From the NCBI RefSeq assembly GCF_009557615.1, contig NZ_CP045652.1, positions 1,922,001 through 1,986,000 on the forward strand: 64,000 nucleotides of DNA, given 5' to 3'. Positions 16,794-24,403 of this stretch are shown here, one piece after another. Both the position numbers and the translations under genes were made by a program. This stretch comes from Sphingobacteruim zhuxiongii. Lineage in GTDB: Bacteria; Bacteroidota; Bacteroidia; Sphingobacteriales; Sphingobacteriaceae. The notes beneath the pieces were generated by a model. The model saw only the letters and a list, made by a program, of their open reading frames with translations, did not search any database and had not been told where the DNA came from. The number at the start of each line of letters is the position of its first letter. The stretch's first letter is position 1.

Positions 16794-16976
16794 ATGAAAT
16801 CACTTCAAAACTTGCAAGCGAATAGAATTCAAAATACTGAGAATATTAAAGGAGCGGCAGGTATCTTTATCGACTTTTCAGAAAATGTACTAAACGACAA
16901 TTCTGAAAGTACAAGCGCTCATCGACCAACGCATGCGGGTGATAAACTCTATTGTGATCATTTCAACGATAACTAA
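16794..16976 (+). CDS. RiPP precursor peptide 4, variant KGA leader
   Basis: A 60-residue paralogue of peptide 3. The leader MKSLQNLQANRIQNTENIKGA ends in Gly-Ala instead of Gly-Gly. The core begins AGIFIDFSENV and shares HRPT and the C-terminal LYCDH with peptide 3, with a Ser/Thr/Asn-rich middle (NDNSESTSA). Glycine-alanine is tolerated by some C39 exporter peptidases, so it may still be cut. The gene starts 51 bp after the IS right end and is separated from the promoter of peptides 1-3 by the element and its hairpins; no LytTR repeat is seen before it, so its expression is uncertain. It is followed by a terminator at 17016. Confidence 0.75.
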   Translation: MKSLQNLQANRIQNTENIKGAAGIFIDFSENVLNDNSESTSAHRPTHAGDKLYCDHFNDN

Positions 16977-17015
16977 GGGTAGTAGTTTTCTCGACACTAT
17001 AGAATTCGCATGATA

Positions 17016-17055
17016 TGCCTTCCAACTCAATGATGGAAGGCATTTGTCTTTATTT
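17016..17055 (+). terminator. terminator after precursor peptide 4
   Basis: Stem ATGCCTTCC / GGAAGGCAT (17016-17024 and 17036-17044) with an 11-nt loop, followed by TTGTCTTTATTTT. It closes the peptide gene series before the promoter region of the maturation operon. Confidence 0.85.
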
Positions 17056-17062
17056 TGCAAAC

Positions 17063-17091
17063 GAATATTCGTTGAATCGCAGCGAATATTG
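17063..17091. promoter_or_regulatory. LytTR-type direct repeat upstream of the peptide maturation/export operon
   Basis: Two perfect copies of CGAATATT at 17063-17070 and 17084-17091, 21 bp apart start to start, identical in spacing to those at 11149 and 14154. The second copy continues TGATTGCG as at 14175. A TATTTAAG sequence (17110-17117) about 26 bp further on could be the -7 region. The ATP-grasp gene begins at 17205. Confidence 0.65.
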
Positions 17092-17204
17092 ATTGCGTTA
17101 TAGCACGCATATTTAAGACCACTTTTTTTCATTTCCGATTATTCTATTTTCACATGCTAGAGCATCCGGTTGGATGACTTTAGGGAAGGCCCTATATAAT
17201 TGGA

Positions 17205-18170
17205 ATGATGAGTAAAGTATTAATCTTAAGTCAAGCTAGTTTTGAGACCTCTACAGACTATCTCTGTAAGTGGTTGGCATATTATGCCATTCCATACCTT
17301 CGAATGAATGGAGAGGATTTGTTTACAGTAAACAGCCTGAGTGAATTACCGCAGAACGAAGATTTTAGTTTAGTATGGTATAGACGCCGTATACATCGCT
17401 TTCCCAACGTAAATTACAGCTTTCGGGAAGAGCATTTTGAAAATAAAAAGGCCTTAAGTGATTTCCTAAATGCGGAGTTCAAAGCTCTCTTTTTCTACAT
17501 CACGGAGAAAATAGATTTGAATAAATGGGTCAATAATCCCTTTGTATTTAATCGCATTAATAAGCTGCATGTATTACAGCTAGCGAAAGAAAACGGTATT
17601 CAAATCCCCGAAACGGAGGTGATGACTTCTAAATCTGCGCTAGAAGGCTTTTTGAACAAGTACCCTAAACTGATTATTAAACCCCTGAGTGAGGTAATCT
17701 TTCTTGAAGATACAGCAGAATCGCACTTTAATATGCTCTCCAAAATTGTAGAGGAGAAAACCTTGAAATATGTACCGGATCGTTTTTTTCCGTCGCTCGT
17801 TCAGCAGGCCATTGAGAAGAAGATGGAAATCCGTGTCTTTTACCTCTATGGAAAATGCTATTCCATGGCGATCTATTCGCAAAACAATAAGAATACGAAG
17901 ACGGATTTTCGTAATTACGATAATAAGCGTCCAAATCGCACAGTTCCATTCCAATTGCCAAGTCATATGGAGCATAAATTAAAGAACCTGATGGAATGCT
18001 TAGGATTTAATACCGGATCTATCGATTTAATATTAACTCCCGAAGGCGAATACGTATTCTTAGAAGTAAACCCAGAAGGTCAATTTGGTATGGTATCGCA
18101 TCCATGTAATTATTACCTCGAACGCGAGATGGCTTTAGCCTTTAAAACGAAGATTTCCCATGAAGCATAG
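17205..18170 (+). CDS. gwsG: ATP-grasp peptide maturase of a grasp-with-spasm system
   Basis: A 321-residue ATP-grasp ligase predicted to form intramolecular ester or amide bonds in the precursor core, in the manner of microviridin MvdC/MvdD. The N-terminal 100 residues form the pre-grasp domain (WYRRRIHRFP). The ATP-grasp core has KLIIKPLSE, the central PSLVQQAIEKKMEIRVFYL segment, RNYDN, and the metal/ATP-binding EVNPEGQFG near the C-terminus, which mirrors the ExNPxGQW motif of graspetide ligases. A second ATG follows the first immediately (17208). It overlaps a 60-aa gene by 11 bp and is two genes before a SPASM protein, which is the defining pair of the grasp-with-spasm class. Family confidence is good; the bond made has not been read from sequence. 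Confidence 0.88.
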   Translation: MMSKVLILSQASFETSTDYLCKWLAYYAIPYLRMNGEDLFTVNSLSELPQNEDFSLVWYRRRIHRFPNVNYSFREEHFENKKALSDFLNAEFKALFFYITEKIDLNKWVNNPFVFNRINKLHVLQLAKENGIQIPETEVMTSKSALEGFLNKYPKLIIKPLSEVIFLEDTAESHFNMLSKIVEEKTLKYVPDRFFPSLVQQAIEKKMEIRVFYLYGKCYSMAIYSQNNKNTKTDFRNYDNKRPNRTVPFQLPSHMEHKLKNLMECLGFNTGSIDLILTPEGEYVFLEVNPEGQFGMVSHPCNYYLEREMALAFKTKISHEA

Positions 18171-18342
18171 ATTCGTCAAAAGAAAATTGAAGAAGATGGA
18201 AGGGCTACCCTTATCCATCTATTTCCTAGAAAGCGATACCATGGATATCGATAAAACTCCATTAAAGCTCGAAGAAGCAAAAGGTATTAATTCCAAAGGC
18301 TATCGCGTGATTGGTTATTATAAACCTGTGTCTAAACTATAA
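18160..18342 (+). CDS. small basic protein between the two maturases
   Basis: A 60-residue protein that I do not recognise. It starts inside the last codons of the ATP-grasp gene (11-bp overlap) and its stop is one base before the SPASM start codon, the tight packing expected of a translated operon member. The N-terminus is very basic (MKHRFVKRKLKKM), the middle has SIYFLESDTMDID, and the end GYRVIGYYKPVSKL is aromatic. It has no cysteine, signal peptide or transmembrane segment, and no GG leader, so it does not look like another precursor. Possible roles are leader recognition or an adaptor between the maturases; that is speculation. An internal start at 18196 is possible. Confidence 0.55.
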   Translation: MKHRFVKRKLKKMEGLPLSIYFLESDTMDIDKTPLKLEEAKGINSKGYRVIGYYKPVSKL

Positions 18343-18343
18343 C

Positions 18344-19444
18344 ATGGAATACTTACACCTTTTCGCCAATTGTAAGCTGGTCAAAGGAGCCAGTATGTCG
18401 CTAATCTGTGATCTGCAGCTTCGTAAATACTATCATATTCCAAATGATATGGCTGAAGTATTGGAATATCTGGCTGATCATTCCATCGATGAAACCTATG
18501 AAGCCTTTGGAATTGACAACAAAAGCATTATCCAAAGCTATATTAAGTTTGTCATCAAGCAGGATATGGGCTTTTTGGACGATAAAATATGGAAAGAGAT
18601 GACGCCCTTATCTTTAACATGGGATGCGTTCACAGAGATCACGAATGTTATTTTCGAGATCAAAGTCGGAATGGATTTTCAGGTACCTTTTGTGCAGGAC
18701 TTACTCGCTCTCCATCTGCAAGCCGTGGAGATTCGAAGCTATGAGATCATCCCACTGGAACAGTTAAAGGAGTTATTGGCGATGTTTAAATATAGCACTG
18801 TGCTTTCGATCAAGCTTATTTTGCATGATAACCCCGCTGTTTCGGAAAAAGAATGGCAACACATCATGGAAGATGACTTTCGTATAAACACCATTCTACT
18901 GCACAGTGCGAAGGAGAATAGACAAGTCAAACTGATGAGAGATACCGCGACGATTATCTACAGTCAAAGTAAATTGGATTCATGTCTGCAATGTGGAGTT
19001 ATTCAACCTTCTTACTTCAGTACAAGCATTGAGCTGTTTTCAGAAAGCCAGCTTCATAATACCTGTTTAAATCGTAAGCTCGCCATAGATCAAGAAGGGC
19101 ATATCAAGAATTGCCCGTCCATGAAGGCGAACTACGGTCATTTCCATTCGACATCTTTAGCAAGCATTCTGAGTAATGCTGAATTCCGCAAAGACTGGTT
19201 TATCAACAAAGATCAAATAGCTGTCTGCCAAGATTGCGAATTTAGACATATCTGTACAGACTGTCGGGCATTTACAGAGCGGACACATATCGATTCTTCC
19301 GGTAGAGATACCTCCAAACCGTTGAAATGTGGTTATGATCCCTATAGTAATCAGTGGGAAGATTGGACCAAGAATCCACTCAAGGAAGAGGCAATCTCAT
19401 ATTACCAAATGGAGGATGTTATAAAGCAAGCATCCCATGGCTAA
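18344..19444 (+). CDS. gwsS: SPASM-domain peptide maturase of a grasp-with-spasm system
   Basis: A 366-residue protein with a complete C-terminal SPASM domain: C241-x10-G-x4-C257, then C295-x2-C298-x5-C304-x2-C307, then C329, seven cysteines that would hold two auxiliary iron-sulfur clusters. The first 230 residues lack the CxxxCxxC motif of radical SAM enzymes; the only N-terminal cysteines are C10 and C22. The start at 18344 is 1 bp after the 60-aa gene; an in-frame ATG at 18311 overlaps that gene and is less likely. It overlaps the exporter gene by 8 bp. The pairing with an ATP-grasp ligase and KGG peptides matches the grasp-with-spasm RiPP class. Its chemistry is unknown. Confidence 0.87.
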   Translation: MEYLHLFANCKLVKGASMSLICDLQLRKYYHIPNDMAEVLEYLADHSIDETYEAFGIDNKSIIQSYIKFVIKQDMGFLDDKIWKEMTPLSLTWDAFTEITNVIFEIKVGMDFQVPFVQDLLALHLQAVEIRSYEIIPLEQLKELLAMFKYSTVLSIKLILHDNPAVSEKEWQHIMEDDFRINTILLHSAKENRQVKLMRDTATIIYSQSKLDSCLQCGVIQPSYFSTSIELFSESQLHNTCLNRKLAIDQEGHIKNCPSMKANYGHFHSTSLASILSNAEFRKDWFINKDQIAVCQDCEFRHICTDCRAFTERTHIDSSGRDTSKPLKCGYDPYSNQWEDWTKNPLKEEAISYYQMEDVIKQASHG

Positions 19445-21638
19445 GTTTCCATTCTATAAGCAACCCGACGCCAAGGACTGTGGGCCAACCTGCTTGCGCA
19501 TTATCAGCAAGCATTATGGAAAGTCTATCTCTTTGCAGATGCTTCGCGATTTGTCGGAAACGACACGTGAGGGCTCCAGTTTAATGGGTCTCAGTCGTGC
19601 CGCAGAAGCCATCGGGTTCAAAACTTTAGCCGTAAAAATTGACCTTAATACGCTTTTTGAAGATGTACCAATGCCTTGTGTTGTGTTCTGGAGAAAGCAG
19701 CATTTCGTTGTCGTCTATAAAGTCGAAAAAAGTGGTAATAACTTTAAGATTTATATTTCTGACCCCAGCTATGGACTCATTACTTATAATAAAGAAGAAT
19801 TCTTAGAAGCATGGATTGGCAAAGGCGCAAACGAAGAAACGGAAGAAGGGATTGTATTGGTTTTAGAGACGACAACGCGCTTTGATGAAGTTGAAGAAAA
19901 TACCGATAAGAAATTCTCTATTTATAAATACTTAAAACATTACTTAGGAAAGTACCGGAAGTTTATTGTTCAATTGTCTATTGGACTTATTGGCGGCAGT
20001 CTCTTAGCCTTAGTTTTTCCATTCCTAACGCAGAGTATTGTAGACATTGGGATTCAGAACCAAGACTTGAGCTTTATTTACTTGGTACTATTTGCACAGA
20101 TAATGCTCTATTTAGGGCAAATGAGCATTGAAGTTATTCGCTCTTGGATATTGTTGCACCTGTCTTCACGTATCAATATCTCCATCGTATCCGACTTCTT
20201 TATCAAGCTGATGCGCTTACCAATCAAATTCTTTGATACCCGCGTAACGGCTGATATCATGCAGCGGATTAACGATCATTCTAGGATAGAGCAACTCTTG
20301 ACCAACAGTTCTTTGCAGACTTTATTCTCTCTAATCAACTTTGTCATCTTTGGAATAGTCTTGCTAATCTATAACTACAAGCTATTTCTTGTTTTCCTAT
20401 CCGGTGCTATAGCCTATGTGCTATGGATTACGTTCTTTCTAAAAAAACGCCGTGAACTGGATTACAAGCAGTTTTCGCAAGTCTCTGAAGAACAAGGGCA
20501 GGTGATGGAGCTCATCAACGGCATGCAGGAGATCAAGATGAACAATGCCGAGAACTACAAGCGTTGGCAATGGGAGGGCATACAGATTAAGGTGTTTCGC
20601 ATTAAAATCAAAGCCCTAAAGCTCGAGCAGGTGCAAACGATTGGCGGTAATATCATTAGTCAGCTCAAAGATATTTTAATCAGCTTTATTGCCGCTAGTC
20701 TCGTGGTTGAAGGAAAACTTACACTCGGGATGATGCTGTCTGTACAGTATATTATCGGGCAGTTAAATACGCCATTGATTCAACTGGTTAATTTCATTCG
20801 TCAATTGCAGGATGCAAAAATTGCATTGGAGCGTCTGAATGAAATCCATGAAAAGGATGATGAGGAAACCTTAGATGGAACGCGCATCACCGATATTCCA
20901 GCAGCTGATATACAACTTCACAATGTTTCTTTCCGCTATACAGGTACAGAAACAGCTGTCTTTGAAAACTTAAATCTAACAATCCCTTATGAGAAGACAA
21001 CGGCCATTGTAGGTGCCAGTGGAAGTGGAAAGACGACTTTAATGAAGATTTTGGCGAAGTTCTACGATGCTGATCAGGGAACTGTGAAGATTGGACCCAG
21101 TGACTTGAAGAATATCTCTGTACACGCTTGGCGCGCCAACTGCGGAATTGTTATGCAAGATGGCTATATATTTAATGAGAGCATCGCTCACAATATTGCC
21201 TTGGGCGATGATAGCATCGATAAAACCAAGTTAGGGCAAGCCGTTGAAGTCGCTAATATTAAAGAGTTTATTGAAAGCTTACCCTTGAGCTATAATACAA
21301 AGATCGGATACGAAGGATTAGGGCTGAGTGGCGGTCAAACGCAAAGAATGCTGATCGCTCGAGCAGTTTATAAAGAGCCAAAATTCGTATTCTTTGACGA
21401 AGCCACCAGTGCCTTGGACGCTAATACCGAAAAGATTATCACTGACAATCTAAATCTATTTCTGAAAGGTAAAACAGCCGTCATTATTGCTCATCGGCTT
21501 TCGACGGTAAAGAATGCTGATAAGATTGTGGTCTTAGACCGTGGTCGCATTGTCGAGGAGGGGAGTCATGCCGAACTTGTAGAAAAGAAAGGCGAATACT
21601 ATCGTTTAGTCAAAAATCAGTTAGAACTTGGAAACTAA
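19437..21638 (+). CDS. peptidase-containing ABC exporter (C39 peptidase, membrane and ATPase domains)
   Basis: A 733-residue PCAT that cleaves double-glycine leaders and exports the core peptide through the inner membrane. The N-terminal C39 cysteine peptidase has Cys15 (KDCGPTCL), His89 (RKQHFVVVY) and Asp109 (ISDPSYG). Transmembrane helices span about 175-440, starting near the FIVQLSIGLIGG segment. The ATPase has Walker A GASGSGKTT (about 525-533), signature LSGGQTQRM, Walker B FVFFDEATSALD and the IIAHRLST switch histidine. The length is typical. The ATG lies within the end of the SPASM gene, and the HlyD gene overlaps its 3' end by 11 bp, giving a complete export apparatus. Its likely substrates are the KGG peptides at 14264-16976. 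Confidence 0.95.
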   Translation: MAKFPFYKQPDAKDCGPTCLRIISKHYGKSISLQMLRDLSETTREGSSLMGLSRAAEAIGFKTLAVKIDLNTLFEDVPMPCVVFWRKQHFVVVYKVEKSGNNFKIYISDPSYGLITYNKEEFLEAWIGKGANEETEEGIVLVLETTTRFDEVEENTDKKFSIYKYLKHYLGKYRKFIVQLSIGLIGGSLLALVFPFLTQSIVDIGIQNQDLSFIYLVLFAQIMLYLGQMSIEVIRSWILLHLSSRINISIVSDFFIKLMRLPIKFFDTRVTADIMQRINDHSRIEQLLTNSSLQTLFSLINFVIFGIVLLIYNYKLFLVFLSGAIAYVLWITFFLKKRRELDYKQFSQVSEEQGQVMELINGMQEIKMNNAENYKRWQWEGIQIKVFRIKIKALKLEQVQTIGGNIISQLKDILISFIAASLVVEGKLTLGMMLSVQYIIGQLNTPLIQLVNFIRQLQDAKIALERLNEIHEKDDEETLDGTRITDIPAADIQLHNVSFRYTGTETAVFENLNLTIPYEKTTAIVGASGSGKTTLMKILAKFYDADQGTVKIGPSDLKNISVHAWRANCGIVMQDGYIFNESIAHNIALGDDSIDKTKLGQAVEVANIKEFIESLPLSYNTKIGYEGLGLSGGQTQRMLIARAVYKEPKFVFFDEATSALDANTEKIITDNLNLFLKGKTAVIIAHRLSTVKNADKIVVLDRGRIVEEGSHAELVEKKGEYYRLVKNQLELGN

Positions 21639-22938
21639 TAAAAATACATTAGATCAGATTCATCTTCGTTCAGAACAGGTGAATGATGTGTTGGAGAATC
21701 CACCGCATTGGCTGATTCGTTGGGGAAGCACGGTAATCTGTCTGCTGATTGTTTTATTCTTTACGCTGGCCTGTATCATCAAGTATCCAGAGTTTATTCA
21801 AGGTGCTATTGTCATTAGCTCGAAGAATCCGCCGGAAAAGATTGAAGCGGCAGTAAATTCTAAAATCGAGAAGATATTTATTGCCGATCAGCAAGAAGTG
21901 AAGCAGGGCGAGCCTATTCTAGTCTTGCAATCCAATGCTAATTATGCTGATGTGCTTAAGCTGAAGGATATGCTGGATAGCATCCAACCGAGTAGCTTAG
22001 CCTCCTTTCCGATTACATCGACGTCGATGCTTCGCTTAGGCGAAGTGCAGGAAGATTATACGGCCTTTGCCAAAGCAGTACAAAACGAGCTCTTGTTTGC
22101 AAAATTGAGACCATACGATACTGAAGGCCTCACAGCTGGAAAGAACATTAATGACTACGAGAACAGAATTGCCAATATGAAACAGCAATACGCGATCGAG
22201 GAAGCAAAAATGGGATTAACAGAAAAGAACTATCAACGTTCAGAGCAGCTGCAACAGCAAGGCGTTATTTCAACCTTGGAACTGGAGAACGAAAAAATAA
22301 GACTCCTAGAACAACGCAAAAACTTTAAGAATACCCAATTATCGCTGTCGCAACTTGAAGAAAGTATATTGAACTTTAAGAAGATTCAAGCTGGCGTTCA
22401 AATTAATAAATCGAAGGATCAATCGAACTATGCAACCGGTAGCATTCTCATGTTGGAAAAACTACGGAAGTCTATTGTCCAATGGGAACGCAATTACCTA
22501 ATCCGTGCTTCTATTGATGGGAAAGTAAGCTATCTACAGTTTTTAGGAGCTAATCAGTTTGTTAAAGCCGGAACAACCTTACTTAGTATTTTACCAACAA
22601 ATAGAGCAGTTATCGTCGGGCAGATGCATATTGCCGCTCAGAACCAAGGAAAGATCCAAAAAGATCAGCGTGTTTTGATTAAGCTGGACAACTATAAGTA
22701 CCAAGAATTTGGGATAGTCACAGGACGTATACAGTCGATCTCCTTGACACCAGATAAGGACGCGAAGTATTATGTTGAAGTAGCCCTTCCAAATGGCTTA
22801 GAAACGTCCTACCACAAGAAACTAAACTTCAATCAGGAGCTGACCGGAAATGCGGATATCGTGACTGAGGAATTTACCCTTGCACAGCGTATTCTCGATC
22901 AATTGCGAAGTATTTTAAAGTATCAAAACAACGGATAG
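21628..22938 (+). CDS. HlyD-family membrane fusion protein
   Basis: A 436-residue periplasmic adaptor joining the ABC exporter to the TolC channel. The TTG at 21628, overlapping the exporter stop by 11 bp, is the best start: it gives METNKNTLDQIHLRSEQVNDVL followed by one transmembrane helix (about 32-52), and no ATG is available before that helix. A lipoyl/barrel-sandwich half (IEAAVNSKIEKIFIADQQEVKQGEPIL), a long coiled-coil hairpin (about 170-250, with SEQLQQQGVISTLELE), and a beta-barrel domain (SIDGKVSYLQFLGANQFVKAG) follow. Second of the three export genes; TolC starts 3 bp downstream. Confidence 0.92.
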   Translation: METNKNTLDQIHLRSEQVNDVLENPPHWLIRWGSTVICLLIVLFFTLACIIKYPEFIQGAIVISSKNPPEKIEAAVNSKIEKIFIADQQEVKQGEPILVLQSNANYADVLKLKDMLDSIQPSSLASFPITSTSMLRLGEVQEDYTAFAKAVQNELLFAKLRPYDTEGLTAGKNINDYENRIANMKQQYAIEEAKMGLTEKNYQRSEQLQQQGVISTLELENEKIRLLEQRKNFKNTQLSLSQLEESILNFKKIQAGVQINKSKDQSNYATGSILMLEKLRKSIVQWERNYLIRASIDGKVSYLQFLGANQFVKAGTTLLSILPTNRAVIVGQMHIAAQNQGKIQKDQRVLIKLDNYKYQEFGIVTGRIQSISLTPDKDAKYYVEVALPNGLETSYHKKLNFNQELTGNADIVTEEFTLAQRILDQLRSILKYQNNG

Positions 22939-22941
22939 ACT

Positions 22942-24279
22942 ATGGTGCGGTTTATTGTCATGCTATATTTCTTTATATGCGCTTTGCTTGAATCCTTTCC
23001 GAGCTTTGCACAAGAGCAGTGGAGTCTGCAGCAATGTATGGATTATGCTGTTGAGCGCAATGGAAGCGTGGCGCTCTCCCGACTGGATGTCGATAGCAAA
23101 GCTATCGATATTCAAATGGCCAAGAGTGAACGTCTGCCTAATTTGAATGGATTCAGCAATATCTCCAGTAATTTTGGTCAATCTCAAGATATCTTTGGTA
23201 ATAATGCGCGGAATGATAATTTCAGCAGTACCCTAGGGGTCGGTAGTTCCTTATCGCTACTGAACTTTGGCCGTATAAAAAACAATATTAGCAAGTCAGA
23301 ATCCTTAGCGAAAGCATCCAAAGAGGACCTGGAACTGTTAAAAAGAAATACCCGAATTCAGGTGGCGCAGAGCTTTCTACAGGTGTTATTGCAGCAAGAG
23401 ATCGCTCGTCTTGTGGATTCCTCAGCGATGTTTTCCGCACTGCAGATGCAGAAAATTCAGAAATCAACCGATTTGGGCGTAAGCCCTATGTCTGTTCTGT
23501 ATGAAGCGAAAGCCAATCATAGTCGCGATGTTCAAAAGCAGGCTAGCGCATTGCAGGAAATAGAAAAAGCTATGCTCGCTTTGCGGCATGCGATGAATTT
23601 AGAAGACGATAGACAAATAGCAATTGACACCAGCTTGTACTTGCTTAAACAGTTATCTCTAAGTCCTCAAGAAGAAAGCCAGCTAAGCAGTCATCTATGG
23701 GATGAGCATCCTTTAATACGGAAATATCAGTTCTTAAATGACGCTATGCTTGCGGATGCTAAGTCAATTCGTGCGAATCTGTATCCAAGTGTCGATTTAT
23801 CTGTGAATGTTGGAAGTTTCTATTTTAATAACTTGACGACAGGCATGGGGAAACTACCATTTGTCAATCAACTTCAGAACAACTTCTCTCAACAAGTCAC
23901 TCTCGCTCTGAATATTCCGATCTACAATAGAAATGCGGTGAAGCATAATCTGCAGAAGAACAGCAATCAGATTTTGCAAAACGCAGAGCAATTGGCACTC
24001 AACCAACAGCAGTTTAAACAGGAAATGCAGAGCTATCTGTTAAATTATCGGAATTTTGAGAAGCAATTAAACTTGAGCAATGAAGCCCTAGCAAATACGC
24101 GCTTAGCTTTTGCGATTAGTCAGAAGAGCTTTGATGCCGGTAAAATTAGTATTTACGACCTCAATAGCTCGCGCGCCAATCTATTAAACGCGGAAAGCGA
24201 GATGATACAAGTACGGTACAATCTTGTGTTCTCCAAACTATTGCTGATGATGATGGCCAAGGGGGATCTTACACACTAA
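22942..24279 (+). CDS. TolC-family outer-membrane efflux protein
   Basis: A 445-residue outer-membrane channel subunit with signal peptide ending SFAQ (about residue 24) and the TolC-family opening WSLQQCMDYAVERN. Two long helical repeats follow (around ARLVDSSAMFSALQMQKIQK and LANTRLAFAISQKSFDAGKI), with the family's YDLNSSRANLLNAES near the end. It completes the tripartite exporter with the preceding ABC and HlyD genes, 3 bp after HlyD. It is the last gene of the operon that begins at 17205. It is probably dedicated to the modified peptides, as no other substrate gene is nearby. Confidence 0.92.
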   Translation: MVRFIVMLYFFICALLESFPSFAQEQWSLQQCMDYAVERNGSVALSRLDVDSKAIDIQMAKSERLPNLNGFSNISSNFGQSQDIFGNNARNDNFSSTLGVGSSLSLLNFGRIKNNISKSESLAKASKEDLELLKRNTRIQVAQSFLQVLLQQEIARLVDSSAMFSALQMQKIQKSTDLGVSPMSVLYEAKANHSRDVQKQASALQEIEKAMLALRHAMNLEDDRQIAIDTSLYLLKQLSLSPQEESQLSSHLWDEHPLIRKYQFLNDAMLADAKSIRANLYPSVDLSVNVGSFYFNNLTTGMGKLPFVNQLQNNFSQQVTLALNIPIYNRNAVKHNLQKNSNQILQNAEQLALNQQQFKQEMQSYLLNYRNFEKQLNLSNEALANTRLAFAISQKSFDAGKISIYDLNSSRANLLNAESEMIQVRYNLVFSKLLLMMMAKGDLTH

Positions 24280-24403
24280 TCAGTTTGATGCAATAGATAC
24301 TGTAAATATCCCTTCGTGATTACATAAGCGAAAATCATTAGATTTTTTCTTAAATTGCAATCTAGCTAATACACCTAAATAACCTAGAAGCAAGAAATTT
24401 CAG

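Noticed and set aside
18344..19030. Radical SAM cluster motif CxxxCxxC in the SPASM protein
   Set aside because: I checked every cysteine in the first 230 residues; none fits, so I do not call this gene a radical SAM enzyme.
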